DNA from: DASZTV01 sp035547515
GTDB taxonomy: Bacteria > Actinomycetota > Actinomycetes > JAFAQI01
Assembly (NCBI GenBank): GCA_035547515.1
Contig: DASZUS010000075.1
Coordinates: 1-64,000 of the forward strand
Reading direction: 5' to 3'
Length of the DNA stretch: 64,000 nt
In this document: piece by piece, positions 31,907-40,858 of the stretch
How the letters are laid out: each line of letters begins with the position of its first letter
Position numbering within the stretch: the first letter of the stretch is position 1
Notes under the pieces: model-generated
What the model saw: only the letters and a program-made list of their open reading frames with translations
What the model was told of the DNA's origin: nothing
The model's database searches: none
Translations under genes and position numbers: made by a program

Positions 31907-34260
31907 GTTGGAAGCGACGGGCGAAAGCCGAAGCTGGTGACTCCAACCGACCGTTGCTCGTCGTCCTGATTCTCAAGACCTGCGAGGGCGGCATGTGGGC
32001 CGTGCCACAGATCGAGGAGCTACGGAAGCTCGGCCACCACGTCGTCGTAGTGCTGCCGCCAGGCCCCGGTAGGTTGAGGGCCGCACTCGATGCGGCTCAC
32101 GTGCCGGTCCGGGAGTCTCCGTTTGACTTTGCGTTCAGGCCGAAGGGGTCGACGGTGCGCGGGCTGTTGGCGCTGCGGAAGATGCTTGCGGCGCTCGCTC
32201 CGGACGTCGTCTTCTACCAGCTTTATGCGTCGGCGGTGGCGGCACGAGTCGCGACGCTCGGCATGGGCATGCGCAGGGTGCACATGGTGCCGGGTCCGCT
32301 GTTCCTGGAATCGCGTCTGATCCGGGCTGTGGAACGTTTCTTCGCCCGTCTCGACGACACGATCATCTGCGGTTCGGAGCACACCCGTGCCATCTACTCA
32401 ACGCTCAGCTTGGACTGGCGCACCCTAGAGGCTATTCCGTACGGAGTCGACGTCCACAGATATGTGCCATGTTCGTCGGACGACCGGGCACGAAGCCGCG
32501 TGGAACTCGGGATCGCACCGTCTTCATTCGTCGTAATCATGGTGGCGTACGTGTATGGCCCGAAGCGCCTCGTGCACGCGGGCATCGGCATCAAGGGCCA
32601 TGAGGTGCTCCTAGAGGCCTGGAGTGAGTTCTACCGGCGCCATCCGAACTCAACACTGCTGCTCGTGGGCTCGGGATTCGACGAGCATGGGGAGCGGCAC
32701 CGCCGCGATCTCATGAGCCGTTATGCCGAACAGAATGGCGTCCACTGGGTGGGGACCGTCGACGACGTGAGATGGCCTTACGCCGCCGCTGACGTGAGCG
32801 TCTGTCCGTCGCTGTCAGAGAACCATGGCGCTGCACTCGAGAGCGCCGCGCTTGGACTTCCGGTGATCGTTAGTGACGCAGGCGGCCTGCCCGAGACGGT
32901 AACCGATGGGTCGGGTTGGGTAGTGAAACGCGGCGACCGCGCGGCCCTGTTGCACGGGCTTGAACAGGCTCACTCTCAGTGGCGGTCCGGCGGTCTCGCT
33001 GGGTGGGGAGCCCGCTCGCGACAGCACATCGTGGAGTCGTTCGCACAAGATCAGTGCGCATCCGCGGTTGCGCGAACCGTGGTGGGCATGCACACGGCCG
33101 CCCGGCCAGCCCTGGCAATCGTCACTGAGGCCCGCTTTGGCTTGAACGCCGCCGGCCAATGCGCCGCCCAGGACGTGGCGAACGGCGCCGCCTCGTGGGA
33201 GCCGTACCTGAAGCGCGCGCGCAGCGTGAGCGTCGTCGCAAGGGTCTGCGGCCGGCTCGGAAGCGGGCAGGTGGACCTTGGGCGAGCGCTGGTGAACCGC
33301 GTGCCCTACTACGAGGGCATGACGGGGCTGGTGCTGCGACTCCCAGTGGTAGCGGTCGCCGTGTTCCGCGGCGTCCGCCGAGCCGACAAGACAATCGTCC
33401 GTGTGCCCGGCGTGCTCGGCACACTTGCCGTTATGTCCTTGAAGATGCTCCGGCGCGGATATCTGGTTGAGGTCGTCGGCGACCCCGACGAGGTGCTCCG
33501 CACCGGAACCATCGGACGCCTAGGCACGTGGTTGGCCACCCCAGCCCGCAGCCTGTATCGGTGGCAGGTGGGTGGGGCTGTGGGATCGCTGTACGTCACC
33601 AGCTCCGTCCTTCAGACGAAGTATCCGCCGCGGCCTGCGACCCCCACCGTCGGGATCTCGCGCGTGCTCCTCAATGACGCAGACTTCGTGCCCGCTGCGC
33701 GTTCGTGGAACCGGGATGGTGAGCCTGTAGTCGTTGCCGTCGGGAGCCATGACCAGCTTTACAAAGGTCATGATGTCCTCATCAGAGCCGCAAGCCACCT
33801 CAAGGAGGACGGCCACGAGGTTCAGGTCGTGATCGTCGGAGATGGGCGCAGGCATGAGGAGCTCGTGCGGCTACGCGACCAGCTCGAGGCCGAGTCGTAT
33901 GTCACCTTCCTAGGCCAAATCAACGAGCGGGCGCGCCTACGGGCTGTGCTGGATTCCGCTGATCTGTTTGCACTGCCTTCCCGGACCGAAGGCATGCCTC
34001 GCGCTCTGCTCGAGGCCATGGCGAGAGCGCTGCCAGCCGTCGCAAGCCGCGTCGGCGGTGTCCCGGAGCTGCTGGATCCGGCGGCGCTCGTCGAGCCCGG
34101 CGATGCACGCCAGCTCGCAGACACGATCACTCGCCTGATTGGTGATCGTGCCCTGTACGAGGCGCAGTCAGCGCGCAACCTCGAGACCGCGCGCTCGTAC
34201 CGGGGCGAGGTGCTTGGCCGGCGACGCGATCTCTGGCTTACCGACGTCCTGTCCGCTTGA
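31903..34260 (+). CDS. Tandem fusion of two GT4 glycosyltransferases
   Basis: A 785-residue protein with two complete GT-B halves. The first, about residues 15-400, starts RPLLVVLILKTCEGGMW and has the EX7E motif in SENHGAALESAALGLPVIVS (near 304-323). The second, about 420-785, has VVVAVGSHDQLYKGHDVLIRA near 604-624 and SRTEGMPRALLEAMARALP near 691-709. Both EX7E motifs are intact, so the protein may add two sugars in succession. TTG start at 31903 overlaps the epimerase TGA; the frame also extends 30 bases upstream into the epimerase gene. I saw no internal stop or frameshift between the halves. Third-position GC looks lower than in the flanking regions. Confidence 0.88.
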   Translation: MSWKRRAKAEAGDSNRPLLVVLILKTCEGGMWAVPQIEELRKLGHHVVVVLPPGPGRLRAALDAAHVPVRESPFDFAFRPKGSTVRGLLALRKMLAALAPDVVFYQLYASAVAARVATLGMGMRRVHMVPGPLFLESRLIRAVERFFARLDDTIICGSEHTRAIYSTLSLDWRTLEAIPYGVDVHRYVPCSSDDRARSRVELGIAPSSFVVIMVAYVYGPKRLVHAGIGIKGHEVLLEAWSEFYRRHPNSTLLLVGSGFDEHGERHRRDLMSRYAEQNGVHWVGTVDDVRWPYAAADVSVCPSLSENHGAALESAALGLPVIVSDAGGLPETVTDGSGWVVKRGDRAALLHGLEQAHSQWRSGGLAGWGARSRQHIVESFAQDQCASAVARTVVGMHTAARPALAIVTEARFGLNAAGQCAAQDVANGAASWEPYLKRARSVSVVARVCGRLGSGQVDLGRALVNRVPYYEGMTGLVLRLPVVAVAVFRGVRRADKTIVRVPGVLGTLAVMSLKMLRRGYLVEVVGDPDEVLRTGTIGRLGTWLATPARSLYRWQVGGAVGSLYVTSSVLQTKYPPRPATPTVGISRVLLNDADFVPAARSWNRDGEPVVVAVGSHDQLYKGHDVLIRAASHLKEDGHEVQVVIVGDGRRHEELVRLRDQLEAESYVTFLGQINERARLRAVLDSADLFALPSRTEGMPRALLEAMARALPAVASRVGGVPELLDPAALVEPGDARQLADTITRLIGDRALYEAQSARNLETARSYRGEVLGRRRDLWLTDVLSA

Positions 34261-35805
34261 GTGACTAGAGGGATCACCCGGCCGGCGGGCCGGCACCGCG
34301 CGTCCTCGACAGAGGCCGGCCCATCCTCGACAAGGCTGCGAGCGAGGGGCGTGGGGCCGCTCACAGTCGGCAACGCCATCTACGCTGGCGGTCAATGGGG
34401 CGTCCTAGCAGGCCTGGCACACATGCACTACACAGCACTTGCCGGACGCTATGCACTGTGCCTAGCGATCGCAGCGCCGACCTTCATGTTGGCAAGCCTG
34501 TCCCTTCGTAGCGTTGCCCTAAGCCACCAGCAGCCTGATCTAACGCTTGGTGACTTCTACGCGGCGAGGCTGCTGTGCTCGACGGTCGCGCTAGCGCTGA
34601 TGGTCGCGGTCGGGGTTGCCATCGGCGGGAGCCTCCGCGTACCACTGCTCCTGGTCGGTTGCGCGAAGTGGCTCGATGCGATCGCGGACATCTACTTCGC
34701 GCCGCTGCAGAGCGATTCGCGCTTGACTCCGATGGCGGTTTCAATCGGTCTGAACGGTGTGCTGACCTTCTGCCTCGCGAACCTGTTCGCTTACACGACG
34801 GGGAAGCTCCTCTGGGTCGTCGCGGGGTCGGTGATCGGATCGTTCTTCGCGTCCGCTGTCTTTCCGGCGGGCTACCTCACTCGTCTCCAGCATTCGCGCC
34901 GCGTCGCCAATGGCAGCGACGTAGACGGGTGGCTACCGCTGGTCCCCCAGTGGCGCCGGCTGGCGCTTCGCACGATCGTGCCGCTTGCGGCTCCGCTGGG
35001 AGTGGCATCCGGCGTGGTCTCGCTGACCAACAACGTTCCGCGCTATGTGCTTGATGCAGAAGCCAGCAGCGCGGCGCTCGGCGTTTTTGCCGTCCTCACC
35101 TACATCATCAACGTGTCCGGACTGGTCGCGGGGGCGACAGCCCAGGCGCTGCTACCGCAGGCGGTACGCATGGCGAAGGCCGCTAACTCTGCAGGCCTTC
35201 GTGAACTTGTGCATCGCGCCATCGCGCGAATCGCGGTACTGCTAGTGCCGGCGGTCGTGGTCTCAACCCTCGCCGCGCACACCGTGGTCCGGTTCTTTTT
35301 CGGGCAGCGATACGCGGAAGCGTCCGGCGCGCTCACCTTGGCGCTAGCCGGTCTGGGCTTTACGGCCGTTGGTTTCATTGTCGACATGGCATTGACCGCG
35401 CTCGGGCATTACCGGCAGCAGCTGCTGATGGCCGTGATGGTGCTGTCACTGTCCGGCGTCTTGTCAGCATCTGTGATTCCGAGGTTCGGGATCACGGGCG
35501 CGGCCTGGGTCGTCTGCATCGAGGTAGCCGCGCGGGCCTTGGGTAAGTACGCGCTATTGCGGCATTACACAGCCCAGCTGCGTCCGGAACGCGCTCGGAT
35601 GCCGTACCCGGTGGAGAGCTCTTTGGCCGCCGTGTTCCTGCTTGCCAACGGGGGCGTGTGCGGGTGGAACGCTGGAATGCAGCTCGACTCGACGTGGACC
35701 TCAGCGCTTCCGGCGACATGGTCGCTCGTGCTCATGGTCCTCTTCTTCGCCACAGCCGCGGTGTGGGGAGCCCGTGCTCGAGGCCGTCGCGGCAGGGTCA
35801 GTTAG
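34261..35805 (+). CDS. wzx: Wzx-like polysaccharide flippase (MATE/oligosaccharidyl-lipid superfamily)
   Basis: Integral membrane protein of 514 residues with about twelve to fourteen predicted helices after a basic, low-complexity N terminus (residues 1-35). Helix content, length, and an RLALRTIVPLAAPLGVASGV block match the polysaccharide_synt/MVIN-type flippases that turn undecaprenyl-linked repeat units across the membrane. It begins with GTG directly after the stop of the double glycosyltransferase. With the polymerase at 35798 and the Wzc-like kinase it makes a complete Wzx/Wzy set. The 3' end overlaps the convergent polymerase gene by 8 bases. Confidence 0.88.
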   Translation: MTRGITRPAGRHRASSTEAGPSSTRLRARGVGPLTVGNAIYAGGQWGVLAGLAHMHYTALAGRYALCLAIAAPTFMLASLSLRSVALSHQQPDLTLGDFYAARLLCSTVALALMVAVGVAIGGSLRVPLLLVGCAKWLDAIADIYFAPLQSDSRLTPMAVSIGLNGVLTFCLANLFAYTTGKLLWVVAGSVIGSFFASAVFPAGYLTRLQHSRRVANGSDVDGWLPLVPQWRRLALRTIVPLAAPLGVASGVVSLTNNVPRYVLDAEASSAALGVFAVLTYIINVSGLVAGATAQALLPQAVRMAKAANSAGLRELVHRAIARIAVLLVPAVVVSTLAAHTVVRFFFGQRYAEASGALTLALAGLGFTAVGFIVDMALTALGHYRQQLLMAVMVLSLSGVLSASVIPRFGITGAAWVVCIEVAARALGKYALLRHYTAQLRPERARMPYPVESSLAAVFLLANGGVCGWNAGMQLDSTWTSALPATWSLVLMVLFFATAAVWGARARGRRGRVS

Positions 35806-37063
35806 CGAGGCGACCGGGAGACCGCGCCGCGTTCAACACCGGCGTCCGGAGGGCCTCGGACCGGGTGGCCACTTCCCGTCCGCGGACCGGCATCACAAGC
35901 ACGCAGTAGATCACGGCCGCATAGAAGACGGTCTTGAGCAACTGCGATGAGTCGCCGCGGATGGAGTACATGAGGCCGAACAGCACGACCATGCTGCGAT
36001 AGATGTGAGCCAACGAGCGGTCCATGCTGTTGACGGCGGAGCGTTGTGCGAGCCCGACCAGCATGAAGACGAACGCGATCCCAACGGTGCCGAAGTTCAT
36101 ATACGCCTCGGCCGACAGCGAGAACCCGTAGCCGGAGCTGCTCCCGGGGGCGTACATGTTGACGAGCCACTGCGTCGGACTAGGTGTCGAGTTATTCAGC
36201 ACGTGGAAAGGCAAAATGTTGTGCAGGGTGGTCACGTAGGTGTGGCCGTGCGCATATCCGATCGACGTGGGCACCAGCGAGCGGACGAAGGTGTCGACGA
36301 ACAGTAATGAACCCTGGTTCAAAATGGCCGTGAGGTCGAACGGCGACCCGGAGCGAAGCGAGACGAGTCCGCCGGCCAGAACCACCGCACCGACGCCGAA
36401 CGCGGCACCCCGATAGGTGATCACCCTCCCGGAAAGGAGGGCACGGTGAATAACGATCGCCGCCGCAACAAAGATGAAGTCACGCTCGTCGGATAGCACA
36501 CAGTAAAGCAAGTAGACGATGGCATTGAAGGTGTACGCCCGTCGTTCGCGGCGCCCAGCCCAAACGACGAAGTGCATGAGCAGCAGGGCTGCCTCGACCA
36601 GCAGGACGATGTAATGCCCGTGTAGCGCATGGACCTTGTCGGTTTTGGTGCCACCGACGAGCACGGGTCCCGCTATTACCAGTGTGACGAGCATGTACGC
36701 GGCCGCGAGGTAGTAACCCGTGACCAGCCGCCTGTAGCTGCGGCTAGAGATGTCCTGCCTTAGTCGCGAGACATCGAAGTTGTAGCGCTGCGGCAGTAGG
36801 AGATCGGCCGCCAAGAGGCCACCCAAAGCCACGGTAAACCCAACTGACGCGGCTGCCACCTCGTCTAATCGGGTTCCAAAATAGGCGGTCTGGCCGATCA
36901 GTAGGTTTATCACTGGGCCGAATGCGACCAAGTAAAAGTATGCAGCGATCACCGCAAGGAGGTTGGTTCCGCGGAACCTGAGCAGCATCCAGGCCACGAC
37001 CGCGCTGGATATCAAAAGTGACGATATCGCAGTCGTGTGGTGCGTTACGACACCCACACGCAT
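35798..37063 (-). CDS. wzy: Wzy-like O-antigen/exopolysaccharide polymerase
   Basis: Polytopic membrane protein of 421 residues with about ten to twelve helices and a large loop near residues 255-320 (RSLVPTSIGYAHGHTYVTTL and GSSSGYGFSLSAEAYMNFG). That loop and the spacing of helices resemble Wzy-type repeat-unit polymerases, which are poorly conserved in sequence; identification rests on topology and context. Two 60-base lines within it (36421 and 36481) count at 57% and 53% GC, well below the rest of the window. It is transcribed with the downstream end facing wzx. It starts 19 bases after the stop of the UDP-sugar dehydrogenase, so the two are probably co-transcribed. Confidence 0.78.
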   Translation of the reverse strand: MRVGVVTHHTTAISSLLISSAVVAWMLLRFRGTNLLAVIAAYFYLVAFGPVINLLIGQTAYFGTRLDEVAAASVGFTVALGGLLAADLLLPQRYNFDVSRLRQDISSRSYRRLVTGYYLAAAYMLVTLVIAGPVLVGGTKTDKVHALHGHYIVLLVEAALLLMHFVVWAGRRERRAYTFNAIVYLLYCVLSDERDFIFVAAAIVIHRALLSGRVITYRGAAFGVGAVVLAGGLVSLRSGSPFDLTAILNQGSLLFVDTFVRSLVPTSIGYAHGHTYVTTLHNILPFHVLNNSTPSPTQWLVNMYAPGSSSGYGFSLSAEAYMNFGTVGIAFVFMLVGLAQRSAVNSMDRSLAHIYRSMVVLFGLMYSIRGDSSQLLKTVFYAAVIYCVLVMPVRGREVATRSEALRTPVLNAARSPGRLAN

Positions 37064-37082
37064 TCCTCGATTCTGGTTACCG

Positions 37083-38339
37083 CTACAGATACTCTACGGT
37101 CGCGCCAACCAGCCGATGGCGGGTGTCGAGGACGTACCTCGCTGCGGCGCCGATCAACTCAAAGTCGTACACGTCGTGGTCCACAAGCAGCAGCACGGCG
37201 TCAGCCGCGGAGATTTCCTCGTAGTTGGCCGCGGGGACTTTTTCGATCCGGTCACGGAGCGGGTAAGCATCGACGAGTGGATCGCACAGGCGTACCTCGC
37301 AGCCCATAGCGACGAGGAGTTCGAGCACTCGGTTCGACGGCGACTCTCGCGCGTCGCTGGTGTTCCGCTTGTAGGCGGCGCCGAGCACTAGGATCCGTGA
37401 CCCATTCAGTGGCATCCGCCGTGCATTGAGGGCGGCTGACAGCCGACTGACCACATATTCGGGCATGTGCTCATTGACGTCGTTAGCCAACTCCACAAAT
37501 CGAAAGTTGTGACCGAGCGCACGCTTGACTCGCCACGATAGGTAGGACGGGTCAATCGGCAGGCAATGGCCTCCGACGCCGGGCCCCGGAGTGAACGGCA
37601 TAAAGCCGAAAGGTTTGGTCGCGGCGGCCTCGATCGCCTCCCAGACATCGATACCTAGCTCGTGTGCGAAGAGCGCGAGCTCGTTGACCAGCGCAATGTT
37701 CACGTGCCGGAACGTGTTCTCGAGAAGCTTGGTCAGCTCGGCCTCCATCGGCGACGAGACGGGGACGGTCCGCTCGATCACCGAGTCGTAGAAGCCTTGA
37801 ACTGCCGCAAGCGAGCTCGAGGTCACGCCGGACACGACCTTCGGGGTGTTGACGATTGTCCACTTTGTGTTGCCAGGATCGATTCGCTCGGGGCTGTATC
37901 CCAGGTGGAAGTCAAGACCGGCGGTCAGGCCGGACCGTTCCTCAAGGATCGGTGCCACCACTTCTTGCGTTGTCCCTGGATAGGTAGTCGACTCCAGGAT
38001 GACCGTTGCGCCCGGCCGGACATGCGCTGCCAGCTCGCGGGTTGACGATTCAACGAAGGACAGGTCGGGCGATCCTTCTCGCAGCGGTGTAGGCACCGTG
38101 ATCACCGCAACGTCGAAATCCGCGGCGAGAGCGTAATCGGTGGTCGGTGTGTATCTGCCGGTTGCGAGTGCGCCGGCGAGACTCCCGTCGGTTATGTCTT
38201 CGACGTAGGAATGAGCAGCCGCCAGTTGGTCGACGCGGCCGGGATCGACGTCCAAGCCGACGACATCGTGTCCGACTTCAACTGCCCGCATTGCTAGCGG
38301 CAGACCGACGTATCCCTGCCCAACTATCACCACCCGCAC
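37083..38339 (-). CDS. UDP-sugar 6-dehydrogenase (WbpA/WecC type)
   Basis: Makes a UDP-uronic acid by two-step NAD-dependent oxidation. The 418-residue protein has NAD-binding VGQGYVGLPLA near 6-16, and catalytic Cys259 in GPGVGGHCLPIDP, with TKLLENTFRHVNIALVNE before it. This pattern is that of UDP-GlcNAc/ManNAc dehydrogenases rather than UDP-glucose dehydrogenases. A UDP-GlcNAc 2-epimerase is not present here, so UDP-GlcNAc or UDP-GalNAc is the easier substrate to propose, the latter made by the epimerase at 30971. It is the distal part of a minus-strand run that includes the Pgl-type genes. Confidence 0.92.
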   Translation of the reverse strand: MRVVIVGQGYVGLPLAMRAVEVGHDVVGLDVDPGRVDQLAAAHSYVEDITDGSLAGALATGRYTPTTDYALAADFDVAVITVPTPLREGSPDLSFVESSTRELAAHVRPGATVILESTTYPGTTQEVVAPILEERSGLTAGLDFHLGYSPERIDPGNTKWTIVNTPKVVSGVTSSSLAAVQGFYDSVIERTVPVSSPMEAELTKLLENTFRHVNIALVNELALFAHELGIDVWEAIEAAATKPFGFMPFTPGPGVGGHCLPIDPSYLSWRVKRALGHNFRFVELANDVNEHMPEYVVSRLSAALNARRMPLNGSRILVLGAAYKRNTSDARESPSNRVLELLVAMGCEVRLCDPLVDAYPLRDRIEKVPAANYEEISAADAVLLLVDHDVYDFELIGAAARYVLDTRHRLVGATVEYL

Positions 38340-38418
38340 AGAAGCGCTCCCTCGCTGTTGCCGTGCCTTGTCTTGTTCGTGTTACGTCTTGCGGGTTGCG
38401 CGAGACGGAGGACGGCTG

Positions 38419-39063
38419 TCACCGGGCCGGCACCCCCTTCACAACTTGGCCGGGATCCACGGACCTCACCACGCATGCTGCGGCACCGACCACGGCGCCG
38501 CGACCTACTGTCAGCCCCTGCAGAACCACACATCCAGCTCCGAGCAGGACACCTTCCTCGACGACGCACTCGCCGGAGACGGTCGCGGCCGGATTCACCG
38601 ACACAAAGTCGCCGAGGGCAGCGTCGTGCCCGATAGTCGCGTTGGGGTTGAGATGCACATGGCGGCCTGTGCGCACGTTCGTGGATATCTGGGCTCCGGC
38701 GCATACGACGGCGCCGGGACCTAGCTCGGACATAGCCCCGACGGTGGATGCCGGGTGAACCAATGTGGCCGGAGCGCAGTTGGCGCGTTCGAAAGCGCCC
38801 ACCAGCTGACGGCGGGTGGACGGATTACCCACAGCGACCGCGAAGGAGAACCCTTCGCGTGGCCCCTGCGCGAGCCACTCACCAATCGCTCCCAGGAACT
38901 GGACGCCGCGGAAAGACAGTCGGGCGAGGTTCGTCTCACTAGGCGCGTCGTCCAGGACCCCCACGAGCTCGAAGGAGGGTCGCTCCGAGTTCATCGCCTC
39001 GACTACGTCGAGAGTCTCGCGGCCGAAGCCGCCGGCGCCGATGACCACAAGCGGCTTGGTCAC
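38419..39063 (-). CDS. pglD: UDP-amino-sugar N-acetyltransferase (PglD-like)
   Basis: Left-handed beta-helix acetyltransferase of 214 residues. It has the PglD/NeuD layout: an N-terminal Rossmann-like sugar-binding domain (VVIGAGGFGRETLDVVEA near 6-23) and a hexapeptide repeat region (about 110-200) containing ATIGHDAALGDFVSVNPAAT with the catalytic His in GHD. It transfers acetyl from acetyl-CoA to the 4-amino group of a UDP-4-amino-4,6-dideoxy sugar, the last step to UDP-N,N'-diacetylbacillosamine in Campylobacter. GTG start overlaps the sugar-transferase stop by 4 bases. The 79 bases to the next gene downstream hold no obvious terminator. Confidence 0.9.
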   Translation of the reverse strand: MTKPLVVIGAGGFGRETLDVVEAMNSERPSFELVGVLDDAPSETNLARLSFRGVQFLGAIGEWLAQGPREGFSFAVAVGNPSTRRQLVGAFERANCAPATLVHPASTVGAMSELGPGAVVCAGAQISTNVRTGRHVHLNPNATIGHDAALGDFVSVNPAATVSGECVVEEGVLLGAGCVVLQGLTVGRGAVVGAAACVVRSVDPGQVVKGVPAR

Positions 39064-39704
39064 GGTACCTCCGGAGGCGTCAGGGAGCCTCGGAACTCCG
39101 GCATGGTCGCTTCGCCGGGTGCGTTGATGCCCTCGCGCCGGATGACAGCGGACACCGTCCGGGCGACGATCCAAGCGTCGAGCTTGAGGCTGCGACGGTC
39201 GACGTAGTCGACGTCGGCGGCGAAGCGGTCTTGCCAACTCATCGCATTTCGTCCCGACACCTGCGCTAGCCCGGTGAGCCCCGGAGGAGCCTCATGGCGG
39301 CGAGCTTCGGCAGGCGAGTAGAGCGGCAGATAGTGCGGGAGGAGCGGACGGGGGCCGACCAGGCTCATCTCGCCGCGCAAGACGTTCCAAAGACTGGGCA
39401 GCTCGTCGATGCTCGTGCGCCGCAGCCACAGACCCAGGGGGGTCAGCCGGTCTGCGTCAGCCGTGAGCCCGCGGGCTGGGTCCGGCGGCAGCATGGTCCG
39501 GAACTTAAAGAGCGTGAAAGTCCGCCCGAGATAGCCCGCCCGCTGCTGTCGAAAGATGATGGGCCGTCCAAGCCTCCGGAGTATTGCGAGCGCGACAGCG
39601 ACCTGCAATGGGGCAGTCAGCACGAGCATCGATGCGGACACCGCAACGTCTATGAATCGCTTGACGATTAGGTAGACCGTCGACGCACCGTCACTGCCTC
39701 GCAA
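39060..39704 (-). CDS. pglC: Initiating phosphoglycosyltransferase (PglC-like, small type)
   Basis: Monotopic transferase of 214 residues that moves a sugar-phosphate from UDP-sugar to undecaprenyl phosphate, the committed first step of a glycan. KRFIDVAVSASMLVLTAPL near 15-33 is the reentrant membrane helix. RRTSIDELPSLWNVLRGEMS holds the catalytic Asp-Glu pair, and LVGPRP follows near 115-120. The size equals the catalytic core of PglC. Start is a TTG at 39704, overlapping the aminotransferase gene by 14 bases; no better start exists in frame. Placed between PglE-like and PglD-like genes, its natural substrate is UDP-diNAcBac. Confidence 0.9.
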   Translation of the reverse strand: MRGSDGASTVYLIVKRFIDVAVSASMLVLTAPLQVAVALAILRRLGRPIIFRQQRAGYLGRTFTLFKFRTMLPPDPARGLTADADRLTPLGLWLRRTSIDELPSLWNVLRGEMSLVGPRPLLPHYLPLYSPAEARRHEAPPGLTGLAQVSGRNAMSWQDRFAADVDYVDRRSLKLDAWIVARTVSAVIRREGINAPGEATMPEFRGSLTPPEVP

Positions 39705-40818
39705 GAAACTCGCCGATCGCGTCGATCACGGTCTGAAGGTCTCCGTCGCTCATTCCGGAACCACTGGGCAGCGTGAGTCCGTGGTCGAACAGCCAGTCGC
39801 TGTTGCCATTGAGCGTGCTGCGCGAAGCCGCATACACCGGCTGCAGGTGCATTGGCTTCCAAAGGCGACGGCTCTCGATTCCGCGCTGCAGGAGGTGATG
39901 CTGGAGTTGGTCCGGCGCCCACTCCGTCGTACTGGCGACAATCGACGTCAGCCAGCAGTTGTCCTGATCATCCGCGCCGCCCAGGATTTCGACGCCAGCG
40001 ACGGAGTCAAACAGCGAGCGGTAGGCCTCCCGGATTTCCCGGCGCCGCGCGATCATTTGATCCAGGCGCGCCAGCTGCGCGCGTCCGAGGCTGGCGAGGA
40101 GGTTGCTCAGCCGGTAGTTGTAACCGACATCGGTGTGCTCGTAGTGGCTTACCGGCTGGCGCGCTTGCGTCGAGAGGTACCGCACCCGGTCTGCGAGGTC
40201 GACGTCATCGGTCAAGAACATGCCTCCGCCAGAGGTGGTCATGACCTTGTTCCCGTTGAAGGACAAGACTGACGCGTTCCCGAAGGAACCAGCGGGCCGG
40301 CCGTCGAACGTGGCCCCCATCGATTCCGCCGCGTCGACCACCAAGGGCACATCGAGATGGCGGGCTAGCGCGGTCAACGCGTGCATGTTTGCGCACTTGC
40401 CGAAGAGGTCCACCGGCAGGAGCGCCCCAATGGAGCGGCCTTCGGACCGCAGTTGCGCGGCAGCCGCAGAGGCAAGCTCGACGTCGATGTTCCCCGTAGT
40501 GCGGTCGCAGTCGACGAAATGGGGCTCGGCCCCGACGTATCTAATGGCGTTGGCGGTCGCTGCGAAGGTAAGCGTTGAGGTGATCACGACATCCCCTGCG
40601 CTCACACCAAGCACAAGGAGCGCGAGGTGCAGGGCGGCCGTTCCGGAACTTAGCGCGACGGCAGCCTTGACCCCGACGCGCGCAGCTACCTCAGCCTCGA
40701 ACGCCGCCAGGTCCGGGCCAGCGGGGGCGGCCCAACCTGAGTCGAGCGCGCGGACGATGTACTCGCGTTCGAGGTCGCCCACGTCCGGCGCGGACAGGTA
40801 AATGCGAAAGTCGGTCAC
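39691..40818 (-). CDS. pglE: UDP-4-keto-sugar aminotransferase (PglE-like, DegT/DnrJ/EryC1)
   Basis: PLP enzyme of 375 residues that aminates C4 of a UDP-4-keto-6-deoxy-GlcNAc. SSGTAALHLAL near 58-68 binds the phosphate. DAAESMGATFDGRPAGSFG near 162-180 carries the ring-stacking Asp, and Lys191 in SFNGNKVMTTSGGG forms the Schiff base. The C-terminal substrate motif MHLQPVY also matches the family. ATG start 40 bases after the PglF-like stop. With PglF and PglD homologues on either side it completes the route to a 2,4-diacetamido-2,4,6-trideoxyhexose. Confidence 0.93.
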   Translation of the reverse strand: MTDFRIYLSAPDVGDLEREYIVRALDSGWAAPAGPDLAAFEAEVAARVGVKAAVALSSGTAALHLALLVLGVSAGDVVITSTLTFAATANAIRYVGAEPHFVDCDRTTGNIDVELASAAAAQLRSEGRSIGALLPVDLFGKCANMHALTALARHLDVPLVVDAAESMGATFDGRPAGSFGNASVLSFNGNKVMTTSGGGMFLTDDVDLADRVRYLSTQARQPVSHYEHTDVGYNYRLSNLLASLGRAQLARLDQMIARRREIREAYRSLFDSVAGVEILGGADDQDNCWLTSIVASTTEWAPDQLQHHLLQRGIESRRLWKPMHLQPVYAASRSTLNGNSDWLFDHGLTLPSGSGMSDGDLQTVIDAIGEFLARQ

Positions 40819-40858
40819 GGACGTTCAACAGTTTCCTTTGCGGTCGGCCGGCGCTTGG

